From assembly GCA_024403215.1 (NCBI GenBank), contig JAKSSJ010000002.1, positions 1 to 31,873 of the forward strand: a DNA stretch of 31,873 bases, given 5' to 3'. A model generated the notes under the pieces. It was given only the letters and a program-made list of their open reading frames with translations, was not told where the DNA came from and made no database searches. Shown one piece after another: positions 6,573 to 14,543 of the stretch (its first letter is position 1; each line of letters opens with the position of its first letter). Made by a program: the position numbers and the translations under genes. Origin of the DNA: Clostridia bacterium (GTDB lineage Bacteria; Bacillota; Clostridia; Peptostreptococcales; Anaerovoracaceae).

Positions 6573-8552
6573 CTACGCCTCTTTCTTTGAAAGCTTTTGA
6601 ACAAGGAATACTGCTATCATGAGTGCAAATCCAATTGCATCTGTAACGATGCCAGGATACATCATAAGAAGGCCGCCAACTAAAGCAGCGATTCTAACAA
6701 CGGCATTCATCTTCTTAAACAAGTATCCATTGAAGCAAGCTGCAACTCCAAAGATTCCGATGATGGAAGTAATGACAATTAAAACTACATCCATAGGAGT
6801 TGTATCAACAAACAGCATTGCTGGATTTAGACAGAAAATATATGGAACGATAAAGGCTCCTATTGCGAGCTTTGTTGCATTGATTCCCGTCTTCATAGGA
6901 TTTGATTTTGCAATTGCAGATCCTGCATAAGCAGCGAGCGCTACAGGTGGAGTAATATCTGCAACGATTCCGAAATAGAATACAAAGAAGTGAGCAGCAA
7001 CCTTTGGAATACCCATTGTGATAAGTATAGGTGCACAGGTTGAAGCCATGATGCAATAGTTTGCAGTTGTTGGAACGCCCATTCCAAGTACTATGCAGCA
7101 AAGCATAGTAAGTATCATTCCAATAATCTGTGGATTGATAAATGAAATGCTTGAGCTTACACCAACAATTGCAGAGATAAGCTTTGATGCAAGTCCTGTT
7201 GCTGTAATGCAGCCGGCAATAACACCAGCCATGCAGCAGGCAACTGCAACAGTGATTGTTCCCTTGCCACCAGCCTCAAGTGCCTCTAATACCTTTTTGT
7301 AAGACATGTCGTTTTTAACTCCGCCAGCCTTATCAACAAAGTAATCAATAACACCAACAAGCACTGCAGCGCCAATAGAAACTGTTGCTGCAAACTGCAT
7401 TGTTCTAGCACCTGATACTACAAGCCAAACAAGAAGTACAAGTGGTGCAAGAAGATAAATTTTCTTAAGCAGTGGGCCAGCCTTTGGAAGCTTTTCCTTT
7501 GGAATACCCTTAAGATTTTTCTTCTTTGCTTCAAGATGTACTGCAATGAAAATTCCAGTGAAATATAAAACTGCAGGAAGGATTGCCTTAAGCGCAACCT
7601 CTGCATAAGTAATGTTCATGTACTCTGCCATAAGGAAAGCAGCAGCTCCCATGATAGGCGGCATAATCTGTCCACCTGTTGAAGCAGCAGCTTCTACAGC
7701 ACCAGCAAACTCTGGCTCGTAGCCCGTCTCCTTCATCATAGGAATAGTAACAGAACCTGTTGTTACTGTATTACCAACTGACGAGCCTGATACCATTCCG
7801 CAAAGTGCAGATGAAATAACTGCAACCTTAGCAGGACCGCCAGCGAATCTTCCAACAAGAGCATTAGCAAGCGAGATAAAGAACTGAGCAATTCCCGTTC
7901 TTTCCAGGAAGGCACCAAAGATAATAAATACTGCAATATATCTTGCGCAAACCTGAATTGGTGTTGTAAGAACACCATTTGTTGAATAGAAGAGTGTAAA
8001 TAATACTCTCTTTAGATTTGTACCGCTTGCAAATGTGTAGATAATAATTGCACCTGCAACGCAGAGAATAGGAAGACCAACACATCTTCTGCAAAGCTCG
8101 AAAAGGCAAAGAAGACCAATGATTGCAACTACAATATGAGTTGTAGTCATCTTTGTTGCAGAAGAAAGCTCCCATGCAATTTTCTCATAATTAAAGTAGT
8201 AGAATAAAAAGCTTCCTGCACCGAGCACCATTAGTATTACATCGTACCAAGGTACAAAGTTTGCAACTACGTGCTTTTTACTTGCAGGATAAGTAAGATA
8301 TCCCATTATCATGATAAGTCCAATAAACATTGTAAGTCTCTGCTCTAGGGCCTGAGTATTAAACAATGTTGACCACATGATATAAATTGAGAACACTACC
8401 ATAATAACACGAACAACAAGGGCCGGTTTTCCACTCCAAATACGAGTGTTGGACTCCTTGTCGTACTTACGCATTATATCTTCGACAGCATCGCCGGAGT
8501 TTGTTGCTCCGGCGATGTTATTAATTGTTTCTTTAGGTTTTTTGTTAAACAT
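6573..8552 (-). CDS. TRAP transporter fused permease (DctQM type, TAXI family)
   Basis: A 659-residue fusion of the small (4TM-type) and large (12TM-type) TRAP permease domains, the arrangement normally found with TAXI binding proteins. Hallmarks are GSSVGNTVTTGSVTIPMM, then STGGQIMPPIMGAAAFLMAEY, and GMGVPTTANYCIMAS. TRAP systems are ion-gradient-driven uptake carriers that depend on an extracellular binding protein, here encoded immediately upstream with a 9-bp gap. A purine-rich sequence (AAGGGA) precedes the ATG. The first 40 or so residues are hydrophilic and cytosolic. TAXI substrates are poorly known (glutamate and dicarboxylates have been reported in some), so I assign none. Confidence 0.93.
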   Translation of the reverse strand: MFNKKPKETINNIAGATNSGDAVEDIMRKYDKESNTRIWSGKPALVVRVIMVVFSIYIMWSTLFNTQALEQRLTMFIGLIMIMGYLTYPASKKHVVANFVPWYDVILMVLGAGSFLFYYFNYEKIAWELSSATKMTTTHIVVAIIGLLCLFELCRRCVGLPILCVAGAIIIYTFASGTNLKRVLFTLFYSTNGVLTTPIQVCARYIAVFIIFGAFLERTGIAQFFISLANALVGRFAGGPAKVAVISSALCGMVSGSSVGNTVTTGSVTIPMMKETGYEPEFAGAVEAAASTGGQIMPPIMGAAAFLMAEYMNITYAEVALKAILPAVLYFTGIFIAVHLEAKKKNLKGIPKEKLPKAGPLLKKIYLLAPLVLLVWLVVSGARTMQFAATVSIGAAVLVGVIDYFVDKAGGVKNDMSYKKVLEALEAGGKGTITVAVACCMAGVIAGCITATGLASKLISAIVGVSSSISFINPQIIGMILTMLCCIVLGMGVPTTANYCIMASTCAPILITMGIPKVAAHFFVFYFGIVADITPPVALAAYAGSAIAKSNPMKTGINATKLAIGAFIVPYIFCLNPAMLFVDTTPMDVVLIVITSIIGIFGVAACFNGYLFKKMNAVVRIAALVGGLLMMYPGIVTDAIGFALMIAVFLVQKLSKKEA

Positions 8553-8561
8553 CTTTATCCC

Positions 8562-9512
8562 TTATTTTGTCTTTACTGTGATTCCTTTTTCAGAGTAGAA
8601 CTTTGCTGCTCCTTTGTGGAATGGAACTGCTGTTACAGAGGATGCAAACTTTGGATCAAGGTCTGCTGCCTTTGCGTGCTGGATGTTTGCCTTTCCATCA
8701 AAGATTGTCTTTGTGATGTTGTAAACTACATCTTCAGAGAGATCATCTCTTACAAGAACCATAGCTGCAACTGCAACTGTTGCTGTGTCTGAATCAAGAC
8801 CATAAGCATCCTTTGCAATTACGTTCTTGCTGTAGTATGGGTTAGAAGCAATAAGCTTATCTGCATGCTCTGCATCGATGCTTACAAGGTAAGCCTTCTT
8901 TGATGTTGAAAGCTCTGTGATTGATGTTGTTGGAGCACCAGCTACAACGAATGCTGCATCAATCTTGTTATCCTTAAGCTCTTCTGTTGAGCTACCAAAG
9001 TCTAAGTATTTTGGTGTGATGTCTGCCATTGTAAGTCCATAAGCGGAGAGGCAGTCAACTGCGTTGAAGTAAGTACCAGAACCCTGAGCACCTACAGAAA
9101 CTGTCTTTCCCTTAAGATCTGCAACTGTCTTAATGTCTGGGTTGCAAGTTACAATCTGAACCTGCTCCATGTAAAGTGCTGCCATAACTGAGAATGAACC
9201 AACCTTCTTATCGAAGAGGTTTGTTCCGTCATAAGCATAGCTCATAACGTCTGACTGGCAGAATGCCATCTGAACGTCTCCGCCATCTAAGTCTTCAACG
9301 TTTGTCTTAGAGCCGTTTCCTGTAATTGCTGTTACAGAAACTCCTGCTTTATCTGAAACATATTCTGCAAGAACTGTTCCGTATGCATAATATGTTCCCT
9401 GTGCTCCGCCTGTTGCGAATGTAATCTTGGCTGCATCTGCGCCCTTGTTTCCGCAAGCTGCGAAGGAAAATACCATAACGAGTGCTAATAATATAGCTAA
9501 TACCTTTTTCAT
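8562..9512 (-). CDS. TAXI-family TRAP transporter solute-binding lipoprotein
   Basis: A 316-residue binding protein. The signal peptide ends in the lipobox FAAC (residues 17-20), so it should be lipid-anchored outside the membrane. The mature part opens with ITFATGGAQGTYYAYG and continues with TGNGSKTNVEDLDGGDVQMAFCQSD, typical of the TAXI family (TRAP-associated extracytoplasmic immunogenic protein). The start at 9512 (MKKVLAILLA) has AAGGAGGT 8 nt upstream; a longer in-frame ATG at 9542 lies ahead of that site and adds an improbable leader. It is the first gene of the TRAP-CHR operon and feeds the fused permease encoded after it. Promoter and TTGTATACAA operators lie upstream. Confidence 0.93.
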   Translation of the reverse strand: MKKVLAILLALVMVFSFAACGNKGADAAKITFATGGAQGTYYAYGTVLAEYVSDKAGVSVTAITGNGSKTNVEDLDGGDVQMAFCQSDVMSYAYDGTNLFDKKVGSFSVMAALYMEQVQIVTCNPDIKTVADLKGKTVSVGAQGSGTYFNAVDCLSAYGLTMADITPKYLDFGSSTEELKDNKIDAAFVVAGAPTTSITELSTSKKAYLVSIDAEHADKLIASNPYYSKNVIAKDAYGLDSDTATVAVAAMVLVRDDLSEDVVYNITKTIFDGKANIQHAKAADLDPKFASSVTAVPFHKGAAKFYSEKGITVKTK

Positions 9513-9532
9513 AATTAAAAACCTCCTTGGTT

Positions 9533-9660
9533 TTGTATACATGTTATGACATAATTATACGGATTTTTCGAGCCCCGTCAACCGCAAAAAGCTTGAAATT
9601 TCAATGTAATACAAAATCGTACTTTACATATTTGTATACAATAATGCAATTTGTATACAA
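9533..9660. promoter_or_regulatory. Three TTGTATACAA-like operator sites
   Basis: The 10-bp perfect palindrome TTGTATACAA occurs at 9632-9641 and 9651-9660, 19 bp apart, and a 9/10 match TTGTATACAT is at 9533-9542. A looser form, TGTAATACAA, is at 9605-9614. Sites of this shape are bound by many FadR/FCD-type GntR regulators that control organic-acid transport. No such regulator gene is in this window, so the protein that binds is unknown. The sites flank the TRAP operon promoter, and the last one abuts the comEC promoter. Confidence 0.65.
9554..9581 (-). promoter_or_regulatory. Promoter of the TAXI-TRAP-CHR operon
   Basis: On the minus strand, TTGACG (complement of 9576-9581), a 16-bp spacer and a perfect TATAAT (complement of 9554-9559). 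The transcription start would fall near 9547, leaving a leader of about 35 nt that contains AAGGAGGT. One operator-like site overlaps the leader at 9533-9542. Confidence 0.75.
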
Positions 9661-9666
9661 AAATTC

Positions 9667-9694
9667 TTGACATTTTATGGCTATAGAGTAAGAT
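9667..9694 (+). promoter_or_regulatory. Putative comEC promoter
   Basis: Perfect -35 TTGACA (9667-9672), 16-bp spacer and a fair -10 TAAGAT (9689-9694). The operator-like palindrome at 9651-9660 ends 6 bp upstream. The leader before the ATG at 9727 would be about 25 nt and has only a weak AGGG ribosome binding site. Confidence 0.5.
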
Positions 9695-9726
9695 TATATT
9701 GTATTTTAGGGTCATTCTTTAAAAAA

Positions 9727-11892
9727 ATGCAAACAAGAAGACCAATTTTACTTATTCTATATGCCCAGGTTGTAATAATCCTGGTACTTTATTATCTAAA
9801 TCCTTTTGGAGTTGGGAGCCTTTTAACGCCGAAAAGCAAGGTGCTGGCCAGCCCGGTTGCCACAGTAAGCGGCATAGTTAGAAAGCTCCAGATTAAGGAC
9901 TACTACATTGCCCTCACCGTTGACGCCGGAAGAGAAAACGTTCTCGTCAGAATCAAAGGTTTCCCTGGAATCGAAACGACTATCAGTGCCCAAAGTGCCT
10001 CCACAGATTTGCCAGGTGCGCCAGGCGGATCCCTAACCCGCGCTTACGACTTAGTCGGTCGCACGGTCACCATAAGAGGAGAAGTCAGCATCCCGTCAGC
10101 TCGCAAAAACCCGGGCTGCTTTGACTACCAGCTCTACCTAAAGGGCCAAGGCATTTACGCCATAGTTGATGCCTCAATTTACCACCTTGAAGCAGGAAAA
10201 ATTAAATACCCTCTTCTTCACGCCCTCTCAATTTCAAAGGCTAAATTTTATGATGCCGCCAAAAGCCTTCTTGGAGACGAAGGTTTTTCCATCACAGCAG
10301 GCCTTATGTTTGGAGACAAAAGCTATCTTGATGATGATCTTTACGAACAGTTTCAAGAAAACGGTATAGCACACGTGCTTGCAGTATCAGGGCTTCATGT
10401 TGGGCTTGTTTACGCTCTAATCGAAAAGCTCTTTGGCGGAAAGAAAAACTATTACACAAGCGCTCTTACTATAGTGTTTTTATATTGCTACGCTGCACTT
10501 TCTAGCTTTAGCATTTCCGTTCTAAGAGCATCGTTTATGATACTTTTAAGGCTTATTGCTTTTCACACTCAAAGGCGCTACGACCTTGTCTGCGCCGCTT
10601 CAATCACAGCAATAATCTTTCTTCTCATCAATCCATACCAGCTGTTTGATAGCGGGTTTCAGCTGTCCTTTGTTGCTGCCTATACCATTGGCATGGCCTT
10701 CCCCTGGGCAGAAAACAAGGCTCTATTTTATTCAAGAAAATTTAGAAGCGAAATACTATACGATGTGCTCAGCCCAGTTCTTCCTGCCCTTTGCATTCAT
10801 ATAGGCATGGCACCACTTATCGCCTTTCATTTTCTAAATTACTCCTTCATCAGTATTTTTATTAACCCCATAGCAATTGCTTTAGCATCGCTACTTTTGC
10901 CGGCAGGTCTTTTATTATATGCATCCTGCCTTGTGCCTATTCCAATCATTCAAAACCTTTGCTCCATCCCTAGCCTTGTGCTTTCTAGGGCTTTAAATAT
11001 TTTAAATAATCTCGCAAGCAGGACTCATCTTTCTGGCAGCGTCTGTGCACCACCCTTTGGTCTTCTTATTATTTTCTACGTTTTCTTTTTCTATTTTCTT
11101 TCGGAAACAAGATATAGATTGAATAGAAAAAATGAAGAAAAAAGCCTTGCCACTCTTGCAGCAGCGCTCACAATTTCAGTGCTCACTCTGCCCTTCATAT
11201 TTGGTATTACAGATAGCATTCTGCCGTGGTCATATAGTACGCCTTCTCTTACCTTTGTAGATGTTGGACAGGGCGACTGCGCTCACATAAATATTGATGG
11301 CTACAACATACTAATAGATGGAGGAGGCAACTATTACAAAAACATAGGCAAAGATACCCTAAAGCCCTATCTTCTTAAAAACGGCATACATTCTGTTGAC
11401 CTTGCCATAGTGACCCATAAAGACCAAGATCACAGCAAAGGCATTTACGAGCTTGCGGATAGTTTTGACGTGAAAGAAATTCTTCTTGCAGGTCAAGATA
11501 ACGACGACTGTGCCATAACTGGAATTAATATTGATGGTATAAAAGTAATTTTCATGGCCGACGCCACCAAGCAAAGAGAGCTATCATTGCTAGAAGAAAT
11601 CCCCTCTCTTCATGCCGACATCATAAAGCTAGGCCACCACGGCAGCAAGAGCTCATCTGATCCACAGTTTATATCGTCGCTTAACCCAAAGTTTGCCCTA
11701 ATCTCCTGCGGGCTTAATAACAGCTACCATCACCCCTCTGATAGCGTTGTTGAACTACTCCAAAATCTTGGTATAATATATGGAAGGACTGATTTTGATG
11801 GGGCAATTTCGCTCATCAAAGTAACAGATGATTATGCGCTTTTAAGAAACGCAGCAAAGGACAAATATTGGCTTATTCCAAAAGACAAGTAA
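9727..11892 (+). CDS. comEC: ComEC/Rec2-family DNA uptake channel protein
   Basis: About 721 residues with the full ComEC layout. An N-terminal membrane segment comes first, then an OB-like soluble domain (roughly residues 30-150). A central multi-helix Competence domain carries ENGIAHVLAVSGLHVGLVYALIE split over its characteristic block. A C-terminal metallo-beta-lactamase-like domain begins LTFVDVGQGDCAHI and carries HKDQDH (H564-H569) and LGHHGSKSSSD. In competent bacteria this protein forms the channel for single-stranded DNA and its lactamase-like domain may degrade the other strand. I chose the ATG at 9727; an in-frame TTG at 9667 coincides with the -35 box and adds 20 residues. It overlaps holA by 25 bp. 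No comEA is next to it. Confidence 0.93.
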   Translation: MQTRRPILLILYAQVVIILVLYYLNPFGVGSLLTPKSKVLASPVATVSGIVRKLQIKDYYIALTVDAGRENVLVRIKGFPGIETTISAQSASTDLPGAPGGSLTRAYDLVGRTVTIRGEVSIPSARKNPGCFDYQLYLKGQGIYAIVDASIYHLEAGKIKYPLLHALSISKAKFYDAAKSLLGDEGFSITAGLMFGDKSYLDDDLYEQFQENGIAHVLAVSGLHVGLVYALIEKLFGGKKNYYTSALTIVFLYCYAALSSFSISVLRASFMILLRLIAFHTQRRYDLVCAASITAIIFLLINPYQLFDSGFQLSFVAAYTIGMAFPWAENKALFYSRKFRSEILYDVLSPVLPALCIHIGMAPLIAFHFLNYSFISIFINPIAIALASLLLPAGLLLYASCLVPIPIIQNLCSIPSLVLSRALNILNNLASRTHLSGSVCAPPFGLLIIFYVFFFYFLSETRYRLNRKNEEKSLATLAAALTISVLTLPFIFGITDSILPWSYSTPSLTFVDVGQGDCAHINIDGYNILIDGGGNYYKNIGKDTLKPYLLKNGIHSVDLAIVTHKDQDHSKGIYELADSFDVKEILLAGQDNDDCAITGINIDGIKVIFMADATKQRELSLLEEIPSLHADIIKLGHHGSKSSSDPQFISSLNPKFALISCGLNNSYHHPSDSVVELLQNLGIIYGRTDFDGAISLIKVTDDYALLRNAAKDKYWLIPKDK

Positions 11893-12953
11893 ATGTAGAG
11901 CACCCATCTAAGACTATCGTTAAGCTAGTTCAAAGTGGCGAGCAAACAGGCATTTGGCCAAAACTTATGCTGTTTTATGGAAAGGAAGATTTTCTTGTAT
12001 CCTGGGCAAAAGGATACCTAAAATCTGCCTTAATTAATCCTGCATCAGAGGCCTTAGACTGCGTAAACTTTTCAGAAAGCCAAGATGCATACGAGATTAT
12101 TGCGGCAGCTCAAACCCTGCCTTTAATGTCTTCAAAAAAGCTCATCATCATTGATAACTTAGATATACTTAGCGCGCAGTCACCAAAAGATATGAGCCAA
12201 GATGGAATAGAAGCTCTTAAAGATTTTCTTCCTGAAATTCCAGATAGCACTCTTATGCTTTTTATCTGCTCTAAGCCAAACAAAACCAAGGCTTTATATA
12301 AAGCAATTGCAAAGCATGGAATCTGCTACGACTTTACACCGCTAGAGGATGCAACCCTTGCATCATGGATGGCAAAACGTCTTAAGGCAAATGGACGCTC
12401 AGCAAGACCAGAAGACCTACTTGCCTTTGCAAAAAACTGCGGCTATGGAGATACCGAAAGAAACTACAATTTAAATAATCTTGAAAATGATTTAAAGAAA
12501 GTCTTTGCAGGAAATGATAAGGCTGTTTTAAGTCTTGATGACATGATGGAAAACTCTGCGCCAGAAGCAGACGTTAATGCCTTTAAGCTTTTAGACGCAT
12601 CATTCTCAAATGACAAGGGCAGCGCTCTTACAATACTTCATAATACAATCGATAAGGAAACGCCTTCAAAAGAAATCGGAGCAGTGCTTAGCTTTCTGGG
12701 CCTTTTATGTTCTCAGCTTGAAATCATGCTTGAAGGAAAAGAGAGAGAAAAGGATGGAGAAGGCTTCTACGATATTGCAGCCAACATGGGCGTAAATGAA
12801 TACAGACTTAAAAAGGCCCTAGCAGCATGCAAATCTAAATCAATAGAGGAGCTTAAGGAAGCTTTAGACAACGCCTTCCAAATAGAAAAGGATCTTAAAT
12901 CAGGAAACATGGATGCAAGGCTTAGTCTTGAACTGTTTATTGCAAAGCTATAA
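11868..12953 (+). CDS. holA: DNA polymerase III subunit delta
   Basis: A 361-residue clamp-loader subunit that opens the beta sliding clamp during replication. Typical features are LMLFYGKEDFLVSWAKGYLK near residue 38, LPLMSSKKLIIIDNLD in the AAA+-like domain, and a helical C-terminal collar region. No functional Walker A motif is present, as is normal for delta. It starts with TTG at 11868, supported by AAAGGA (11856-11861) 6 nt upstream; no in-frame ATG exists before the conserved region. It overlaps comEC by 25 bp. The comEC-holA order is common in Firmicutes. rlmN follows after 7 bp, so these three genes form one unit. Confidence 0.9.
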   Translation: MAYSKRQVNVEHPSKTIVKLVQSGEQTGIWPKLMLFYGKEDFLVSWAKGYLKSALINPASEALDCVNFSESQDAYEIIAAAQTLPLMSSKKLIIIDNLDILSAQSPKDMSQDGIEALKDFLPEIPDSTLMLFICSKPNKTKALYKAIAKHGICYDFTPLEDATLASWMAKRLKANGRSARPEDLLAFAKNCGYGDTERNYNLNNLENDLKKVFAGNDKAVLSLDDMMENSAPEADVNAFKLLDASFSNDKGSALTILHNTIDKETPSKEIGAVLSFLGLLCSQLEIMLEGKEREKDGEGFYDIAANMGVNEYRLKKALAACKSKSIEELKEALDNAFQIEKDLKSGNMDARLSLELFIAKL

Positions 12954-12960
12954 TTAACTG

Positions 12961-13980
12961 ATGCAAAATTTTAAATACCTCACAAGAAAAGAAAGAAAAG
13001 AAATACTTGTTTCTCTCGGCGAAAAGTCTTTTAGAGAGAAGCAAGTTTTTGAATGGATTTGCAAGGGAGCAAGTTCTTTTGATGAGATGACTAATCTATC
13101 ATCTTCGCTAAAAGAAAGGCTTAATGCTTCCTACAGCTTTGATTCCATAAAAGTTGAAAAAGTTCAAGTATCAAAGGATGGAACAAGAAAATATCTTCTC
13201 AGACTTACGGATGATAATTTTGTAGAAGCAGTCTTTATGAAATATGAATACGGCAATTCGCTTTGCATCTCAACTCAGGTTGGTTGCAATATGGGCTGCG
13301 TGTTCTGCGCTTCTACCATAGGCGGCAAGGTAAGAAACCTTTCCTCCTTTGAAATGCTTGATGAATATATCATGGTATCAAAGGATGCAAATGAGCCAAT
13401 CTCCCATGTAGTTCTTATGGGCATGGGCGAGCCTTTTGATAATTACGAGGAAGTTAAAGGCTTTATTAATCTCATTCACGACGAAGACGGCATAAATCTG
13501 AGCCTTAGAAATATCACAGTAAGTAGCTGCGGCATCATTCCAAAGATTGCGGAATTTGCTAAAGACTTTCCTCAGGTTGGGCTTGCAATATCCCTCCATA
13601 GGTCAAATCAGGCCGCAAGAGAAAGCCTCATGCCTATTGCAAAGAAATATAAGCTGGATGAGCTAATAAAAGCCTGCAAGGACTATAGCCAGGAAACCAA
13701 AAATAGAATAACCTTTGAATATGCCCTAATTGACGGGGAAAACGATAGAAAAGAGGATGCACAAGAACTTAAAAAGCTTCTTTCTGGCATGATGTGCCAC
13801 GTTAACCTTATTCCTTTAAATAAGGTTATAGAAAGCGGGCTAGAAGGCTCGCCAAGGCAAAAGGCTAAAAGCTTTTGCGAGGAGCTTACAAGGCTTGGAA
13901 TTTCAAGCACCGTAAGGAGGAGCCTGGGGCCAGATATAGACGCTGCCTGTGGCCAACTTCGTAAAAACTCCACTTGTTAA
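12961..13980 (+). CDS. rlmN: Dual-specificity 23S rRNA/tRNA adenine-C2 methyltransferase RlmN
   Basis: A 339-residue radical SAM enzyme that methylates C2 of adenosine 2503 in 23S rRNA and of A37 in some tRNAs. The [4Fe-4S] motif is C109-x3-C113-x2-C116 (CNMGCVFC). GMGEPFDN at 154-161 is the SAM-binding GGE-type motif. The two mechanistic cysteines are C102, seven residues before the first cluster cysteine as in E. coli, and C330 in DAACGQL near the end. The N-terminal accessory domain includes FREKQVFEWICKG. No clear ribosome binding site precedes the ATG at 12961, which is 7 bp after holA; translation is probably coupled. It ends inside the -35 of the next promoter. Confidence 0.95.
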   Translation: MQNFKYLTRKERKEILVSLGEKSFREKQVFEWICKGASSFDEMTNLSSSLKERLNASYSFDSIKVEKVQVSKDGTRKYLLRLTDDNFVEAVFMKYEYGNSLCISTQVGCNMGCVFCASTIGGKVRNLSSFEMLDEYIMVSKDANEPISHVVLMGMGEPFDNYEEVKGFINLIHDEDGINLSLRNITVSSCGIIPKIAEFAKDFPQVGLAISLHRSNQAARESLMPIAKKYKLDELIKACKDYSQETKNRITFEYALIDGENDRKEDAQELKKLLSGMMCHVNLIPLNKVIESGLEGSPRQKAKSFCEELTRLGISSTVRRSLGPDIDAACGQLRKNSTC

Positions 13981-14002
13981 AACGCAGACGAAAAGTTATA
14001 AT
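13974..14002 (+). promoter_or_regulatory. Promoter of the small P-loop gene
   Basis: TTGTTA (13974-13979) overlaps the end of rlmN, followed by a 17-bp spacer and a perfect TATAAT (13997-14002). The leader of about 33 nt ends in TAGGAGGTAATCGCT, giving a near-consensus ribosome binding site 7 nt before the ATG at 14043. Confidence 0.7.
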
Positions 14003-14042
14003 ATATACATAAAATATTAGAATTTATTAGGAGGTAATCGCT

Positions 14043-14462
14043 ATGGTTAAGTTACTCGTCGGCCATAAGGGAACAGGCAAAACAAAGAAAATGGTCGATA
14101 TGGCAAATACAAGCCTTGAAAAAGTAAACGGAAGCGTAGTATTTATAAACAAAAATCAAAGACTGATGTACGATCTTAAATATAGGATTCGTGTCGTTTG
14201 CATGGAAGATTTTGAACAAATCACAAATGTTGATGAGTACATCGGTTTTCTTTATGGCATAATTAGCCAAGACCACGATATCGAAATCGTGTTCATCGAC
14301 AGCATCTTAAAGCATGCTGACATCAAGGTTGAAAATCTTGAAAATTTCCTTGAAAGACTCAATCTCATCTCCTCCACTTATGGAATGGACTTTGTAGTAA
14401 GCCTTTCAGCAGAAAAGGAAGAACTTGGTGCTTACATAGAAAAGTACGAAATTCTCAACTAA
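14043..14462 (+). CDS. Small P-loop (ATP-binding) protein of unknown function
   Basis: A 139-residue protein with a clean Walker A, GHKGTGKT at residues 7-14, followed by an alternating strand/helix pattern. IEIVFIDSI near residues 86-94 could be the Walker B strand (hhhhD). It has no membrane helix and no signal. The size suggests a minimal P-loop NTPase; similar short proteins occur in Clostridia without an assigned role, to my recollection. It has its own promoter and an excellent GGAGGT site, so it is probably well expressed independently of comEC-holA-rlmN. A strong terminator follows. It could be a kinase-like or SIMIBI-like NTPase, but the sequence does not decide this. Confidence 0.8.
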   Translation: MVKLLVGHKGTGKTKKMVDMANTSLEKVNGSVVFINKNQRLMYDLKYRIRVVCMEDFEQITNVDEYIGFLYGIISQDHDIEIVFIDSILKHADIKVENLENFLERLNLISSTYGMDFVVSLSAEKEELGAYIEKYEILN

Positions 14463-14476
14463 TAGCTTGATAACAC

Positions 14477-14507
14477 AATCCCGAAAGCTAATGCTTTCGG
14501 GATTTTT
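14477..14507 (+). terminator. Intrinsic terminator after the P-loop gene
   Basis: AATCCCGAAAGC (14477-14488), loop TAAT, GCTTTCGGGATT (14493-14504), then T to 14507: a 12-bp perfect stem with a T-run on the + strand. On the minus strand the tail is GTGTTATC, so it would stop the convergent minus-strand operon less well. Confidence 0.9.
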
Positions 14508-14543
14508 GATTGTCTTAATTAAATTACAAAACTATCTTGTGAA

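Noticed and set aside
9513..9726. Riboswitch or T-box upstream of the TRAP operon or comEC
   Set aside because: The leaders are only about 25-35 nt by the promoters seen, and no terminator/antiterminator pair is visible.
14505..14543. Separate terminator for the minus-strand operon
   Set aside because: The sequence is AT-rich with a TTAATTAA palindrome but has no GC stem followed by T on the minus strand.
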